A DNA stretch of 27,097 nt from Clostridium sp. CAG:762 (GCA_000432575.1 HF996789.1:1-27097); one strand, 5' to 3'; counted from the first letter of the stretch, positions 13,642-22,302 are shown. The notes: generated by a model not told the origin, from the sequence alone. Program-made: numbers and translations.

Positions 13642-14694
13642 TTAATAATTTCCTTTTAATTTATCATAGGATTCATTTATAAATATATTATCTTTTTTAT
13701 AATATATTAAACCATTCTTTTCATAATTATTTAATTCCTTCTTAATATTAATAATTCTATTATTTTTATAATAATTAGATAACATATTAATCGTAGTATT
13801 TTCTAAATCAAAAAGTAAATCATATATATTATCTATTTTCATATCATATATAATTTCCACTTCCTCATTAGTTAATATCTTATTAGGATAAATAATATAT
13901 AAAAATATCTTATCCACTAAATCAAAGAAATTATTTACATCACTTATATCATATAACTTATTAAAACAACTCTTTAAACTCTTAAAATTACCATTAATAT
14001 TAGAATTTATCAAAGCATCAAAACATCCTAATGCCTTTATCTTATAAGCAACATTATAACCAATAGAATATGCACGATTAGTTCTTTTATTTATATTTAA
14101 ATCATTATCTAACACAAACATCATAAAAGGCTCTTTTTCATATAAAACTAATGAAGTAAACTCAATATAATTAGTAATTTCTTGTGATACTATATAACTC
14201 ATTCCTTCTTCTAATAAATAATTTCTATTATAATAATAATCATAATCATTTAAACCTAATTTTTCATTCTTAAAATCTCCAAGAGAATGTAATATCTCAT
14301 GTGTCAAAAGAGGAACTAATTCATTATAATTATTCTCATTCTCACTTTCCTTTAAATTAATAGTAATATTTCCACTACTATTAAATGCTCTATTATAAAG
14401 ATTTTTGTTTGGATTATTACTATCATATGGTACATACTTAATACTATTAATATTATTAAATAAATTAATTATTTCCTTATCCGTTAAATAATTCCTTAAA
14501 TCAGGAATTATTCTTTTAAATATCTTAGTTGATAACTTATCGTATTTATAATCATTATCTTTCATAATAATAGAATTAATAAAATTAATTTCCTCTTTCT
14601 TTTTTTGTTCATTTTTAATAAATAATATTCCAAATATACCAACTATAATAATTATAACAATTATATATAAATAATATTTTCTTTTAAAACACAT
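13642..14694 (-). CDS. Membrane-anchored zinc-metalloprotease-like protein (HExxH)
   Basis: The ATG at 14694 follows GGTGGT. The 350-residue protein has an N-terminal membrane anchor (YYLYIIVIIIIVGIFGILFI, residues 7-26) and an outer soluble part. LVPLLTHEILHSLGDF holds the zinc-binding motif H132-E133-x-x-H136, and about 26 residues on LLEEGMSY supplies Glu162/163 as likely third ligand, as in gluzincins. This suggests an active extracellular peptidase acting on the cell envelope or surface proteins. The rest matches no family I recognise. It is convergent with the CapA-like gene, with 16 bases between stop codons and no obvious terminator there. Confidence 0.75.
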   Translation of the reverse strand: MCFKRKYYLYIIVIIIIVGIFGILFIKNEQKKKEEINFINSIIMKDNDYKYDKLSTKIFKRIIPDLRNYLTDKEIINLFNNINSIKYVPYDSNNPNKNLYNRAFNSSGNITINLKESENENNYNELVPLLTHEILHSLGDFKNEKLGLNDYDYYYNRNYLLEEGMSYIVSQEITNYIEFTSLVLYEKEPFMMFVLDNDLNINKRTNRAYSIGYNVAYKIKALGCFDALINSNINGNFKSLKSCFNKLYDISDVNNFFDLVDKIFLYIIYPNKILTNEEVEIIYDMKIDNIYDLLFDLENTTINMLSNYYKNNRIINIKKELNNYEKNGLIYYKKDNIFINESYDKLKGNY

Positions 14695-14785
14695 ATAACC
14701 ACCAATTAAATTCTATCATAGTATACAAACAATTTCTAGTATATTATTAATTTATAGCATTTTTCGACATTTTTCTAAAATGTTA

Positions 14786-14814
14786 TTGACAGTTATAAAT
14801 AAAAATAGTAAAAT
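14786..14814 (+). promoter_or_regulatory. SigA promoter of the 41-residue ORF
   Basis: Consensus TTGACA (14786-14791), 17-base spacer, TAAAAT (14809-14814). Confidence 0.8.
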
Positions 14815-14849
14815 TAATATGAAAGTAAAAGATATGTGAGGTGTTTAAA

Positions 14850-14975
14850 ATGAATTCAATAAAACACAATACACGTACATATGTATGGGAAGGGCTTAAA
14901 CATTATATTATTTTAAACATAAAAAATAATTATATCAAATTAAAACTAAATAAAGGATTAGTATTTTTATGCTAG
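14850..14975 (+). CDS. 41-residue protein, unknown function
   Basis: A complete small gene: consensus promoter at 14786-14814, GAGGTG 6 bases before the ATG, 41 codons ending in TAG, and a terminator that begins within its last codons. The product is basic with an Ile/Leu/Tyr-rich centre (YIILNIKNNYIKLKLNKG) that looks like beta-strands rather than a membrane helix, and a C-terminal Cys. I do not recognise it. A regulatory leader peptide is conceivable, since the following surface-protein gene begins 53 bases later, but the terminator would separate them. Confidence 0.65.
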   Translation: MNSIKHNTRTYVWEGLKHYIILNIKNNYIKLKLNKGLVFLC

Positions 14976-14995
14976 GCCATTATTTAGTTTTTTTG
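14942..14995 (+). terminator. Terminator after the 41-residue ORF
   Basis: AAAACTAAATAA (14942-14953) pairs perfectly with TTATTTAGTTTT (14980-14991), and the T-run extends to 14994. The 26-base loop contains the ORF's stop codon. If it works as an attenuator, it would control the surface-protein operon downstream. Confidence 0.65.
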
Positions 14996-15027
14996 TAGTT
15001 AATTATAGAAAATAGGAGTGAATGATT

Positions 15028-15810
15028 ATGAAATTAAAAAGAAATAAGTTGTATGTAGTTTTATTTATGTTATTTTGCTTGTTATCAAACAGCAGTATTA
15101 TAAAAGCCGAAGAATATACTTGTGATAAGGAAGAATATGCAATATATAAAAAGTTAGCAGACCAAATAAAAGTCAGTTTCAAAAGAATGGATAACTATTA
15201 CAATGAGGATGGTTCTGTTAATAAAGATTATTACATGATAGAAGTAAATGGCTTACACGAAAGACTTGCTTTATTTAATTATGAAATACCTTTAGGAATA
15301 AGTGGATTAAATGCTGATGATGGTAATTATACAACGTATGGTATTAAAAATGGAACATACACATTTTATGTAAAAGCTTTCAGTGCTTATTGTAAGAATG
15401 AAATATTTAGAACTATAACTATTAATATTCCTAAATATAATGTTTATGCTGATAGAGAAGAATGCAAAGACGTCGACAAGAATAAATTTGTATTATGTAA
15501 TGAAAACTATCAATTTGAAATAGAAGAAGATACTTTTAATAAAAGATTAACTCAATATAAAAAGATAATAAAGCAAAAAAATATAAAAGTCTCTAAAGAT
15601 GACAACAAGAAAGATACAATAGATATTAAAAAGACTTGGTTAGATAAACTAATTAATTTCTTTAAAGAATACTATATATTCTTAATATCAGGAATAATTA
15701 TATTGATTATTGGAATCATAGTATTACTTAAAAAGAAAACTAATGGTAAAAAGAAACTAATAAAGAAAAATAATTTCAAAATAGAGGTGCAAAGTAATGA
15801 AAAAAAATAA
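15028..15810 (+). CDS. Secreted, C-terminally anchored surface protein, unknown function
   Basis: The ATG at 15028 is 9 bases after AGGAG; the ATG at 15022 is only 3 bases from it. The product (260 residues) has a signal peptide (KLYVVLFMLFCLLSNSSIIKA, then EEYTC), an extracellular part with several Cys (YTCDKEEYA, SAYCKNE, EECKDVDKNKFVLCNEN), and a C-terminal membrane helix (IFLISGIIILIIGIIVLL) with a Lys-rich tail. The middle (GLNADDGNYTTYGIKNGTYTFYVKAFSAYC) reads like a beta-sandwich domain. It overlaps the next surface-protein gene by 14 bases, so the two are co-translated and may form a complex on the cell surface. Confidence 0.82.
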   Translation: MKLKRNKLYVVLFMLFCLLSNSSIIKAEEYTCDKEEYAIYKKLADQIKVSFKRMDNYYNEDGSVNKDYYMIEVNGLHERLALFNYEIPLGISGLNADDGNYTTYGIKNGTYTFYVKAFSAYCKNEIFRTITINIPKYNVYADREECKDVDKNKFVLCNENYQFEIEEDTFNKRLTQYKKIIKQKNIKVSKDDNKKDTIDIKKTWLDKLINFFKEYYIFLISGIIILIIGIIVLLKKKTNGKKKLIKKNNFKIEVQSNEKK

Positions 15811-17908
15811 ATTATATTTAAATATATTAATATTAATTATTTGCTTATTACCTTTAAAAAACGTTAATGCAGAGATGTGTAGATTTAAACCAGTTACGAC
15901 AATGATGAAATATTGTGATAAAAATAAAACAAATTGTACACCCTTTATGCTCCCTGGTAATCAAGGAGGAGATGGTATTTATAATACTGTTGTATTAAAA
16001 GAAACATGTACTGGCGATGGGTGGACAATCAAAGAGACATCAAGCGGTAGTTTATGTGTAAAGGGTGATTGTAGTAATGAAGAAGTCGAACAAGCCTCAT
16101 ATGAGACCAACGGGGAATGTAGTACAGTTAATAATGCCTCTTATGCAAATAGATATGACCAAATATTATTAGCAGATGTTGAAAGTTCTTTAGAGTGTAT
16201 GGCATATGGGTATTATTCATATGTTGATGGACCTTTAATTGTTAAAGTAAAAGCAAATGAATCACATAAGTTAAATCTTAGTCAAGCAAAATCATTAGTT
16301 AGTGATAAAGTAGGTTCTATGTTTTCTCCAGGAACAGGAGTTTATTTTGAAGTAAAATATGATGGATCCATTGACTGGGAAACATTAGTGGACTGTCCTA
16401 AACAATATTATTACAATTGGGAGGCTGTTGGCTCTTGGACAGAGACAACTTGTAGCAAATCACCTAGTCAAGCATACCTTGATCATCAAGAACCGAAAAA
16501 GAGTAAATCACGTGCTAAGAAAAAAGAAAAACATTGTGGTGATCTAGGACCTTGTCAATCCAAGGAAGAAACAGATAAACTAGTTGAGATATATAATAAA
16601 GTATGGCATCCACATTATGCCTCTGCATCATATCTTGAAGAAACGTGGACCTATACTGGTTCTTATAGGGGTGATTATCCATGTGAATGCGTGCCACAAT
16701 ATAAACCAGTAAAAATACCAGATGGAAAAGGCGGGTTCATAGCTGGTGAGGAGTATTGTGGATGTGAATATCCTTGTGAAAGACTTTATTGTGATACATA
16801 TACTGTTACAAGTTATGATTGCGTTCAACACGAGGGTAAAAGACATTCGGCATGTGATAAGGTAGAAACTTCTGTAACACCCGCAACAATCAAATCAGAA
16901 ACTACAGTTACTACTAAAACTACCACAGGCGATGATATACAAACATTAGGACCTATGGTACCAGATGAAAATAATAATCCAAAAACAGTTAAAGCCTTAA
17001 GTGGTAATATTAGAAACTTTTATACATTTACAGTTCCAAAGGCCTATATTAATATTAAAAACACTGAAATTAAATATGTATGGAATAGTAATTATAAAAA
17101 TTATTCATTAACAGGTAAGTTTAATCAAAAACAATTTAGTGAATATAACAATAAACTATGGCAAAATATTAGAGATGGATATTATATACCAGTAAATGCA
17201 ATACCAGAAAGTAATGCAAAAGTAGTATTTGAAGCAGGAACTGGCACTAATAATACAATGGGATATACGATTAAAGTTAAAGTTGATTCGCCATATATAT
17301 ATGGTGAAGTATTTCCAATAAATAAAAGTCCTAAAAAAATATCTTCAATATTAACATCTAATTTTGGAGATGAATCTTGTGGATTTGGTGTTACAATACC
17401 AGGTTGCCCTAAACATGACTGTGGACCATCTGGAGGAACATGTAATCCAAAAACTGACGAATATAAATGTTGTAGAAATTCTGCATACCTAAAAAAACAT
17501 CCTGAATATTATAAAAACTGTGGGATGAAAGACTTTTATGTCTATAGACAAATAACCTTAGGAGACCCATTCCCAAGTAGAAATGCTGGTAATAACTGGA
17601 AAGAATGGTATGAAAGTATTACTAATAAAGCAAAACTAAAAGATAGTTATAATAAGTTAGAATATAGTATAGATTTAACAAATGACCTAATTTCAAAAAT
17701 AAGAGGCTATAATAACAAATCAGGAAATGAATACACCTCATGGACTCAAATAAATAATGATGGAAGTTCTAATTTCTTAAAAGATGGTACAAGTAGCAGT
17801 ATATCTATTGGAAACAATTTTAAATCTAACTCAACATATTATAATTTAGGATGTGGACCTAACAATCAAGAATTTGAATGGTGTACACAAGAAAATACTA
17901 GTAATTAG
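15797..17908 (+). CDS. Large Cys-rich secreted surface protein, unknown function
   Basis: GAGGTG precedes the ATG, inside the end of the previous gene. The 703-residue product starts with a signal peptide (KLYLNILILIICLLPLKNVNA). It has many Cys, often spaced as in disulfide-rich modules (CDKNKTNC, ECVPQYKP, CGCEYPCERLYC, CGPSGGTC, YKCCRNS). The C-terminal third contains VYRQITLGDPFPSRNAGNNW and a Thr/Asn-rich part; I recall similar 'R.I.L..PFP.R..G.NW' segments in large surface proteins of gut Bacilli, but cannot name a family. No C-terminal helix or sorting signal is present, so it is either released or held by its operon partner, which is anchored. A truncation of the anchor cannot be ruled out. 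Confidence 0.82.
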   Translation: MKKNKLYLNILILIICLLPLKNVNAEMCRFKPVTTMMKYCDKNKTNCTPFMLPGNQGGDGIYNTVVLKETCTGDGWTIKETSSGSLCVKGDCSNEEVEQASYETNGECSTVNNASYANRYDQILLADVESSLECMAYGYYSYVDGPLIVKVKANESHKLNLSQAKSLVSDKVGSMFSPGTGVYFEVKYDGSIDWETLVDCPKQYYYNWEAVGSWTETTCSKSPSQAYLDHQEPKKSKSRAKKKEKHCGDLGPCQSKEETDKLVEIYNKVWHPHYASASYLEETWTYTGSYRGDYPCECVPQYKPVKIPDGKGGFIAGEEYCGCEYPCERLYCDTYTVTSYDCVQHEGKRHSACDKVETSVTPATIKSETTVTTKTTTGDDIQTLGPMVPDENNNPKTVKALSGNIRNFYTFTVPKAYINIKNTEIKYVWNSNYKNYSLTGKFNQKQFSEYNNKLWQNIRDGYYIPVNAIPESNAKVVFEAGTGTNNTMGYTIKVKVDSPYIYGEVFPINKSPKKISSILTSNFGDESCGFGVTIPGCPKHDCGPSGGTCNPKTDEYKCCRNSAYLKKHPEYYKNCGMKDFYVYRQITLGDPFPSRNAGNNWKEWYESITNKAKLKDSYNKLEYSIDLTNDLISKIRGYNNKSGNEYTSWTQINNDGSSNFLKDGTSSSISIGNNFKSNSTYYNLGCGPNNQEFEWCTQENTSN

Positions 17909-17915
17909 TATGTTT

Positions 17916-17955
17916 TAAAAAAAAGAAGAAGAGAACTTATTCGTTTTCTTCTTCT
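17916..17955 (-). terminator. Terminator of the acidic 46-residue gene
   Basis: A 13-bp stem with one G-T pair (17924-17936 with 17943-17955), loop TTATTC, and eight T on the minus strand past 17923. The stem encodes the Glu-rich C terminus and the loop holds the stop codon. It may also slow + strand transcription from the surface-protein operon. Confidence 0.75.
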
Positions 17956-18077
17956 TCTTCTTCTAAATCTTCATCCATGTCATAATCAGCATCCTCTAAA
18001 GCACTTTCCTCTTTAGTAACATCATTTACATCTATTTCATGGCATTTACATTTAGAATCATTTTTTTTCTTTTTCAT
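17937..18077 (-). CDS. Acidic 46-residue protein, unknown function
   Basis: The minus-strand ATG at 18077 has GGTGAT 4 bases upstream. The product begins with a basic stretch MKKKKNDSK, has a CKCH motif (residues 10-13) that could bind a metal, then becomes strongly acidic (EESALEDADYDMDEDL) and ends in a run of six Glu followed by NE. The gene has a terminator overlapping its end. The small size and composition suggest a metal-binding or nucleic-acid-mimic protein, but there is no recognisable family. Confidence 0.65.
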   Translation of the reverse strand: MKKKKNDSKCKCHEIDVNDVTKEESALEDADYDMDEDLEEEEEENE

Positions 18078-18184
18078 TCTATCACCATTTATAATTATGA
18101 CCAATTTTTAAAAATATATACGTTTTTATCTTTTCTTTTTGTTAAAAAAAATGTATAATTAAGGAAAGAATTAGGAGTGATATT

Positions 18185-19459
18185 TTGAGCAAAATAGTAA
18201 AAATACCAAATATAAAAAAAAGCACAAGCAATAAAAAAATAGTAGAACACACCAAACCACAAGTAATATACATACCACTTGAAAGCAAAAATGGTGTCAA
18301 ATATACACATTTAGTTAAAGAAGGAGATTATGTTTACAAAGGCAGTGTCATTGCCATTAACAAAAGCATTAACTTTCCAATACATTCCTCAGTATCAGGT
18401 TATGTTGTTTCAGGAAACAAAAGAATAATTAACAATGGAAACAAAATCAAATGCATTGTTATCGAAAACGACTTCAAAGAAAAATACGAAGATAGAAGAG
18501 GCTACAAAAAAGATATTAGTAATTATTCTAAAGAAGAATTTTTAGAAATGCTAAGAACTCATGGTATCACAGGACTAGGAGGCAGTGATTTTCCAACATT
18601 CATTAAATATAAAATATGTGATAACTATAAATGCCTACTAGTAAATGGAGTTGAATGCGAACCATTTGTAACCGCAGATTATGCTTTAATGAAAGAAAAA
18701 ACCGATGAAATATTAGAAAGCATCGATGCCATCTTAGAAATAATGAACATTAAAGAAGCCTATATAGCCATTAATGAAGAGTATACTGATGTAATTAATA
18801 TTTTTAATAAACATTTAGGAACATATCCCAATATCAAATTATCCTTAGTTAGAAATGGTTATCCTAATGGATGGGAAAGAAACACAATAGATGAAGTATT
18901 TGGACTTAAATATAAAAAATATCCTACCGAAATTGGCATTCTAGTAAGCAACGTATCTACCATTTATGCTATTTATGAAATGCTAAAATATAATAGACCA
19001 CTAACCGAAAGAGTAATCACCATAACAGGACCATCCATTAAAACACCATCCAATGTTAAAGTAAAAATTGGAGCATCAATAAATGAAATGATAGACAATA
19101 TTGGAGGATATAAAAAATTAAATAAACCATTACTAATTGCCGGAGGACCAATGATGGGCACGAGCATTCCCACTGACGAATTAATTGTTACCAAAGATTT
19201 AAACTGTGTCATTGTCATGGAAGACAACTTTGCTAAACCAACCGAATGTATCTCATGTGGTAAATGTGCCAGTGTCTGTCCAGCAAACTTAATACCAATC
19301 TTAATCAAACAAAATATAAATGATATAAGCACCCTAAAAAAATTAAAATGCACTGAATGCATCGAATGTGGCCTATGTTCTTATATTTGCCCAGCTAAAA
19401 TAGAACTAAGAGAATATGTCAAAGAAGCCAAAAACAAACTTAGAACGGAGGCAAAATAA
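18185..19459 (+). CDS. rnfC: Electron transport complex subunit C
   Basis: Translation appears to start at TTG 18185 with AGGAGTG 7 bases upstream; no ATG is suitably placed. The 424-residue protein has an N-terminal biotinyl-like/SLBB region (VKEGDYVYKGSVIA...PIHSSVSGYV), an NADH/FMN-binding core (GLGGSDFPTFIKY, VNGVECEPFVTAD), and two [4Fe-4S] motifs near the C terminus (CISCGKCASVCP and CTECIECGLCSYICP). RnfC is the cytoplasmic subunit that exchanges electrons with NAD in the membrane ferredoxin:NAD+ oxidoreductase. It is first in the operon and overlaps rnfD by one base (TAATG). Confidence 0.96.
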   Translation: MSKIVKIPNIKKSTSNKKIVEHTKPQVIYIPLESKNGVKYTHLVKEGDYVYKGSVIAINKSINFPIHSSVSGYVVSGNKRIINNGNKIKCIVIENDFKEKYEDRRGYKKDISNYSKEEFLEMLRTHGITGLGGSDFPTFIKYKICDNYKCLLVNGVECEPFVTADYALMKEKTDEILESIDAILEIMNIKEAYIAINEEYTDVINIFNKHLGTYPNIKLSLVRNGYPNGWERNTIDEVFGLKYKKYPTEIGILVSNVSTIYAIYEMLKYNRPLTERVITITGPSIKTPSNVKVKIGASINEMIDNIGGYKKLNKPLLIAGGPMMGTSIPTDELIVTKDLNCVIVMEDNFAKPTECISCGKCASVCPANLIPILIKQNINDISTLKKLKCTECIECGLCSYICPAKIELREYVKEAKNKLRTEAK

Positions 19460-20898
19460 TGAAATTTCAAGAAAGAACAGGTAACTATTTAAAAAGTAAT
19501 AACACCACTAATAAGATAATGAATAACTTTATCATTGCTCTAATACCTATCATAATATATAGCTTTTATAAAAATGGTATCATGGCATGCAAAAATAATT
19601 TCAATATCTACACCTTATTTAAACCACTTATAATGTTAATCGTATCGATTATCACTTCTTATCTAACAGAATATATTTGGTTTAGAATAAAAGAAAAAAA
19701 TAAAAATACCAAATATCTAATAAAAAATAGCCATGGTATTATCCCAGCTATAATGCTCACCCTAATATTACCAATAAACACCCCAATCACAGTACTTATA
19801 TTAGGTAGTATCTTTGCCTCATTTATTGGCAAACTAATCTATGGAGGCATAGGCAAAAACATCTTTAATCCTGCCTTAATAGGAAGACTATTCATTATCA
19901 CTGCATATTCATCCTTAATCATGAATGCCGGTGGCTACTTAAATGACTATGAAAAAACAATAGATGCCATCAGTGGAGCCACTCCATTAACCAATTTTGA
20001 CAACTTAAAATACTTAGGAACCTATGATACCGTAGTTAAACCTTACGGAGGATTACTAAACTTCTTTATTGGAAACATCCCCGGAACAATAGGCGAAACA
20101 AGTGCCTTATTATGCATTATTGGTTTTATTTATCTAATAGTAAAAAAATCAGTGAAATGGAGAATCCCAATATATTATATCCTAACTGTCTTTACTATGA
20201 CCACCATTATTGGCTTACTTAATGGAGTGGGACTATGGTATCCAATGTTTCAAATATTAAGTGGAGGCTTATTCTTCGGGGCCATTTTCATGGCAACCGA
20301 TCCCGTTACCAGCCCAATCACTGACTATGGCCAAAAAATATATGGACTATTACTAGGACTCCTAACAGTAACACTAAGATACCTAACACCATATCCTGAA
20401 GGAGTATTAACCTCAATTCTAGTAATGAACCTATTCGTACCAATTATCAACAAAATATCTATAAACGTAAGATTTTCCAAAATACTTAAAACCTCATATA
20501 CAATCTTTATATTAACCATAATCTTTGTAATGACCATGATAATTTCTGTTAATGTCAAAAAAATAAACAACGTAGTAGAAGAGAAAACTAATTTACAAGT
20601 AATAAATAAAGAAGTAAACCAAGATAGTACCATCTATGAAGTAAAACATAAAGGGTTTATGAGCCCAGATTCCATCCATGCTAAAATAACCATCAAAAAC
20701 AACAAAGTAACAAACATTGAAATATTAGACACACTAGACCATTATTATGATAGCATGATTAAAAATACCAATTATTTAGACAAACTAATTACTAATCAAA
20801 ACAACCTAGATACCATCGATGCCATCAGTGGAGCAACCTATACTTCTAAATATCTAAAAGAAATGGTAAAAGATACATTAAAGTATCACAAAGGATAA
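19459..20898 (+). CDS. rnfD: RnfD fused to an RnfG-type FMN-binding domain
   Basis: At 479 residues this is 120-150 longer than a usual RnfD. Residues 1 to about 365 are RnfD: about ten membrane helices, the flavin-attachment motif S172-GAT (ISGATPL), and the LSGGLFFGAIFMATDPVTSP signature. After the last helix (TIFILTIIFVMTMIISVNV) residues about 366-479 form an FMN-binding domain outside the membrane, ending in ISGATYTSKYL (residues 456-466), the covalent FMN-Thr motif of RnfG. Both Rnf flavin sites are therefore on one chain. No separate rnfG is present. The ribosome site GGAGG lies in the end of rnfC. The fusion should fix the two flavins close together at the outer face. Confidence 0.92.
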   Translation: MKFQERTGNYLKSNNTTNKIMNNFIIALIPIIIYSFYKNGIMACKNNFNIYTLFKPLIMLIVSIITSYLTEYIWFRIKEKNKNTKYLIKNSHGIIPAIMLTLILPINTPITVLILGSIFASFIGKLIYGGIGKNIFNPALIGRLFIITAYSSLIMNAGGYLNDYEKTIDAISGATPLTNFDNLKYLGTYDTVVKPYGGLLNFFIGNIPGTIGETSALLCIIGFIYLIVKKSVKWRIPIYYILTVFTMTTIIGLLNGVGLWYPMFQILSGGLFFGAIFMATDPVTSPITDYGQKIYGLLLGLLTVTLRYLTPYPEGVLTSILVMNLFVPIINKISINVRFSKILKTSYTIFILTIIFVMTMIISVNVKKINNVVEEKTNLQVINKEVNQDSTIYEVKHKGFMSPDSIHAKITIKNNKVTNIEILDTLDHYYDSMIKNTNYLDKLITNQNNLDTIDAISGATYTSKYLKEMVKDTLKYHKG

Positions 20899-20904
20899 GA
20901 TAAC

Positions 20905-20988
20905 ATGAAAAAAGAAAATATAAAATCAATTTTAGTATTAACAATACTAGCTTTCATCTGCTCATTAATACTATACATAGTATCATAA
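20905..20988 (+). CDS. 27-residue membrane peptide between rnfD-G and rnfE
   Basis: ATG at 20905 preceded by AAAGGA about 11 bases upstream; 27 codons ending in TAA. The peptide is a short basic start (MKKENIK) and one membrane helix (SILVLTILAFICSLILYIVS). It lies where rnfG stands in the usual rnfCDGEAB order, and resembles the N-terminal anchor helix of RnfG, whose FMN domain is fused to RnfD here. It may be a relic of that anchor or a small structural subunit of the complex. Confidence 0.6.
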   Translation: MKKENIKSILVLTILAFICSLILYIVS

Positions 20989-21015
20989 AAAACAAAAAGA
21001 ATAGGAGTAAAACAA

Positions 21016-21630
21016 ATGAAAAGAATATTAAAAGAAGGACCTATATTTGGCTTAATGCTAGGACTATGTTCCTCCCTAGCCATAACTACAACCTTAGAAA
21101 ATGCAATAATCATGGGTTTAAGTGTTACCCTAATCTTAGCCTTATCTAATATGATAATATCCCTTCTTAGAAGCATAATTCCTAAAACTATCATGATTCC
21201 AGCTTATATATTAATTATTTCTACCCTAGTAACAACATTAGACATAACTCTAAAAAATAACTTACCAAGCATTTCTTCTAGTTTTGGAATATATATCCCC
21301 CTTATAATTGTAAACTGTATCGTCCTAGGAAGAGCTATCAACTATGCTTCAAAAAACAAAGTATTACCAAGCATAAAAGATGGCTTCCAAATGGGTTTAT
21401 CATACACATTATCCTTAATGCTAATCAGTTTCATAAGAGAAGTATTAGGAACAGGTACGATTACCATAATAGATAAACTAAGCAGTATATTAGGCTTCAA
21501 ACTAATAATCAAATTACCTAATATCGTCTTACTTAACAACCCAATATTTGTATCTTCTGCAGGGGCATTCCTAACATTAGGCCTACTCATGGCATTTCTA
21601 AACAGAGGTGGTAACAATGAAATTAATTAG
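21016..21630 (+). CDS. rnfE: Electron transport complex subunit E
   Basis: AGGAG lies upstream of the ATG. The 204-residue protein is an integral membrane subunit of the RnfA/RnfE family with about six helices and the typical segments EGPIFGLMLGLCSSLAITTT, YIPLIIVNCIVLGRA (the conserved NC holding the Cys that ligates the shared intramembrane iron-sulfur cluster) and a C-terminal AGAFLTLGLLMAFLN. Length is normal. RnfE pairs with RnfA in inverted topology and passes electrons across the membrane while coupling to ion movement. It overlaps rnfA by 14 bases. Confidence 0.94.
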   Translation: MKRILKEGPIFGLMLGLCSSLAITTTLENAIIMGLSVTLILALSNMIISLLRSIIPKTIMIPAYILIISTLVTTLDITLKNNLPSISSSFGIYIPLIIVNCIVLGRAINYASKNKVLPSIKDGFQMGLSYTLSLMLISFIREVLGTGTITIIDKLSSILGFKLIIKLPNIVLLNNPIFVSSAGAFLTLGLLMAFLNRGGNNEIN

Positions 21631-22186
21631 CATATTCTTAAGTGCATTCCTAGTAGAAAATGTAGTCTTAACCAAATTCCTAGGACTATGCCCCTTCCTA
21701 GGAACATCCAACACCAAAAAAAATGCTATTTCCATGGGCTTATCCGTAACAACAGTAACAGTACTATCTAGCATTATTACATATCTAATCTATTACTTAA
21801 TCTTAGAACCGACAAACTCTACATACCTAACCAATACCATGTTCATCTTTGTAATCGCCTCGAACGTTCAAATATTAGAAACAATAATCAAGAAAAAAAA
21901 CAAAAAACTATACGAAAACCTTGGCATATACTTACCCCTTATCACCACTAACTGTGCAGTACTAGGAATAAACCTATTAAACATCAGCAACAATTACAAC
22001 TTAATAGAAGCAATTATTTATAGCTTAGGCAGTAGTTTAGGATTTACCTTTATCTTATATTTATTTTCTACCATAAGAGAAGAACTAGATAAAAAAGAAA
22101 TAAATAACAATTACAAAGGAGTACCACTTGCCCTCATAACAATTGCCATCATGGCCATGTTATTTGCAAGATTTACCATAGAATGA
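21617..22186 (+). CDS. rnfA: Electron transport complex subunit A
   Basis: The ATG at 21617 follows AGAGGTGG; the GTG at 21608 lies within that site. The 189-residue product matches RnfA: ENVVLTKFLGLCPFLGTS near the start (with the conserved Cys), YLPLITTNCAVLG in the middle (second Cys) and a C-terminal GVPLALITIAIMAMLFARF. About six membrane helices. It forms the membrane core with RnfE. Its stop overlaps the start of the 39-residue peptide gene (ATGA). Confidence 0.94.
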   Translation: MKLISIFLSAFLVENVVLTKFLGLCPFLGTSNTKKNAISMGLSVTTVTVLSSIITYLIYYLILEPTNSTYLTNTMFIFVIASNVQILETIIKKKNKKLYENLGIYLPLITTNCAVLGINLLNISNNYNLIEAIIYSLGSSLGFTFILYLFSTIREELDKKEINNNYKGVPLALITIAIMAMLFARFTIE

Positions 22187-22302
22187 TTGCTTTAATATTA
22201 CTTATTTTATTAATTATATTAACAATGCATTTATATAAAATAAACAATAAAAATAATAAATGTGATTTAAATTGTAAGAATTGTAGGTGTTTTAAAAAAT
22301 GA
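22183..22302 (+). CDS. 39-residue Cys-rich membrane microprotein within the rnf operon
   Basis: It starts at ATG 22183 in an ATGA overlap with rnfA and ends in an ATGA overlap with rnfB (22299-22302), so it is translationally coupled on both sides, strong evidence that it is real. Residues 1-17 are a membrane helix (MIALILLILLIILTMHL). A short Asn/Lys linker leads to a cysteine cluster C27-x3-C31-x2-C34-x-C36 (CDLNCKNCRC), which could bind an iron-sulfur cluster or another metal. The layout resembles FeoB-associated Cys-rich membrane proteins, but the place in the operon suggests a role in Rnf, perhaps as an electron-transfer or assembly subunit. Confidence 0.75.
   Translation: MIALILLILLIILTMHLYKINNKNNKCDLNCKNCRCFKK

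Noticed and set aside
19963..20834. 17-base exact direct repeat GATGCCATCAGTGGAGC in rnfD
   Set aside because: Both copies encode the DAISGAT flavin-attachment motif of the two fused domains, so the identity is explained by protein constraint and codon use.
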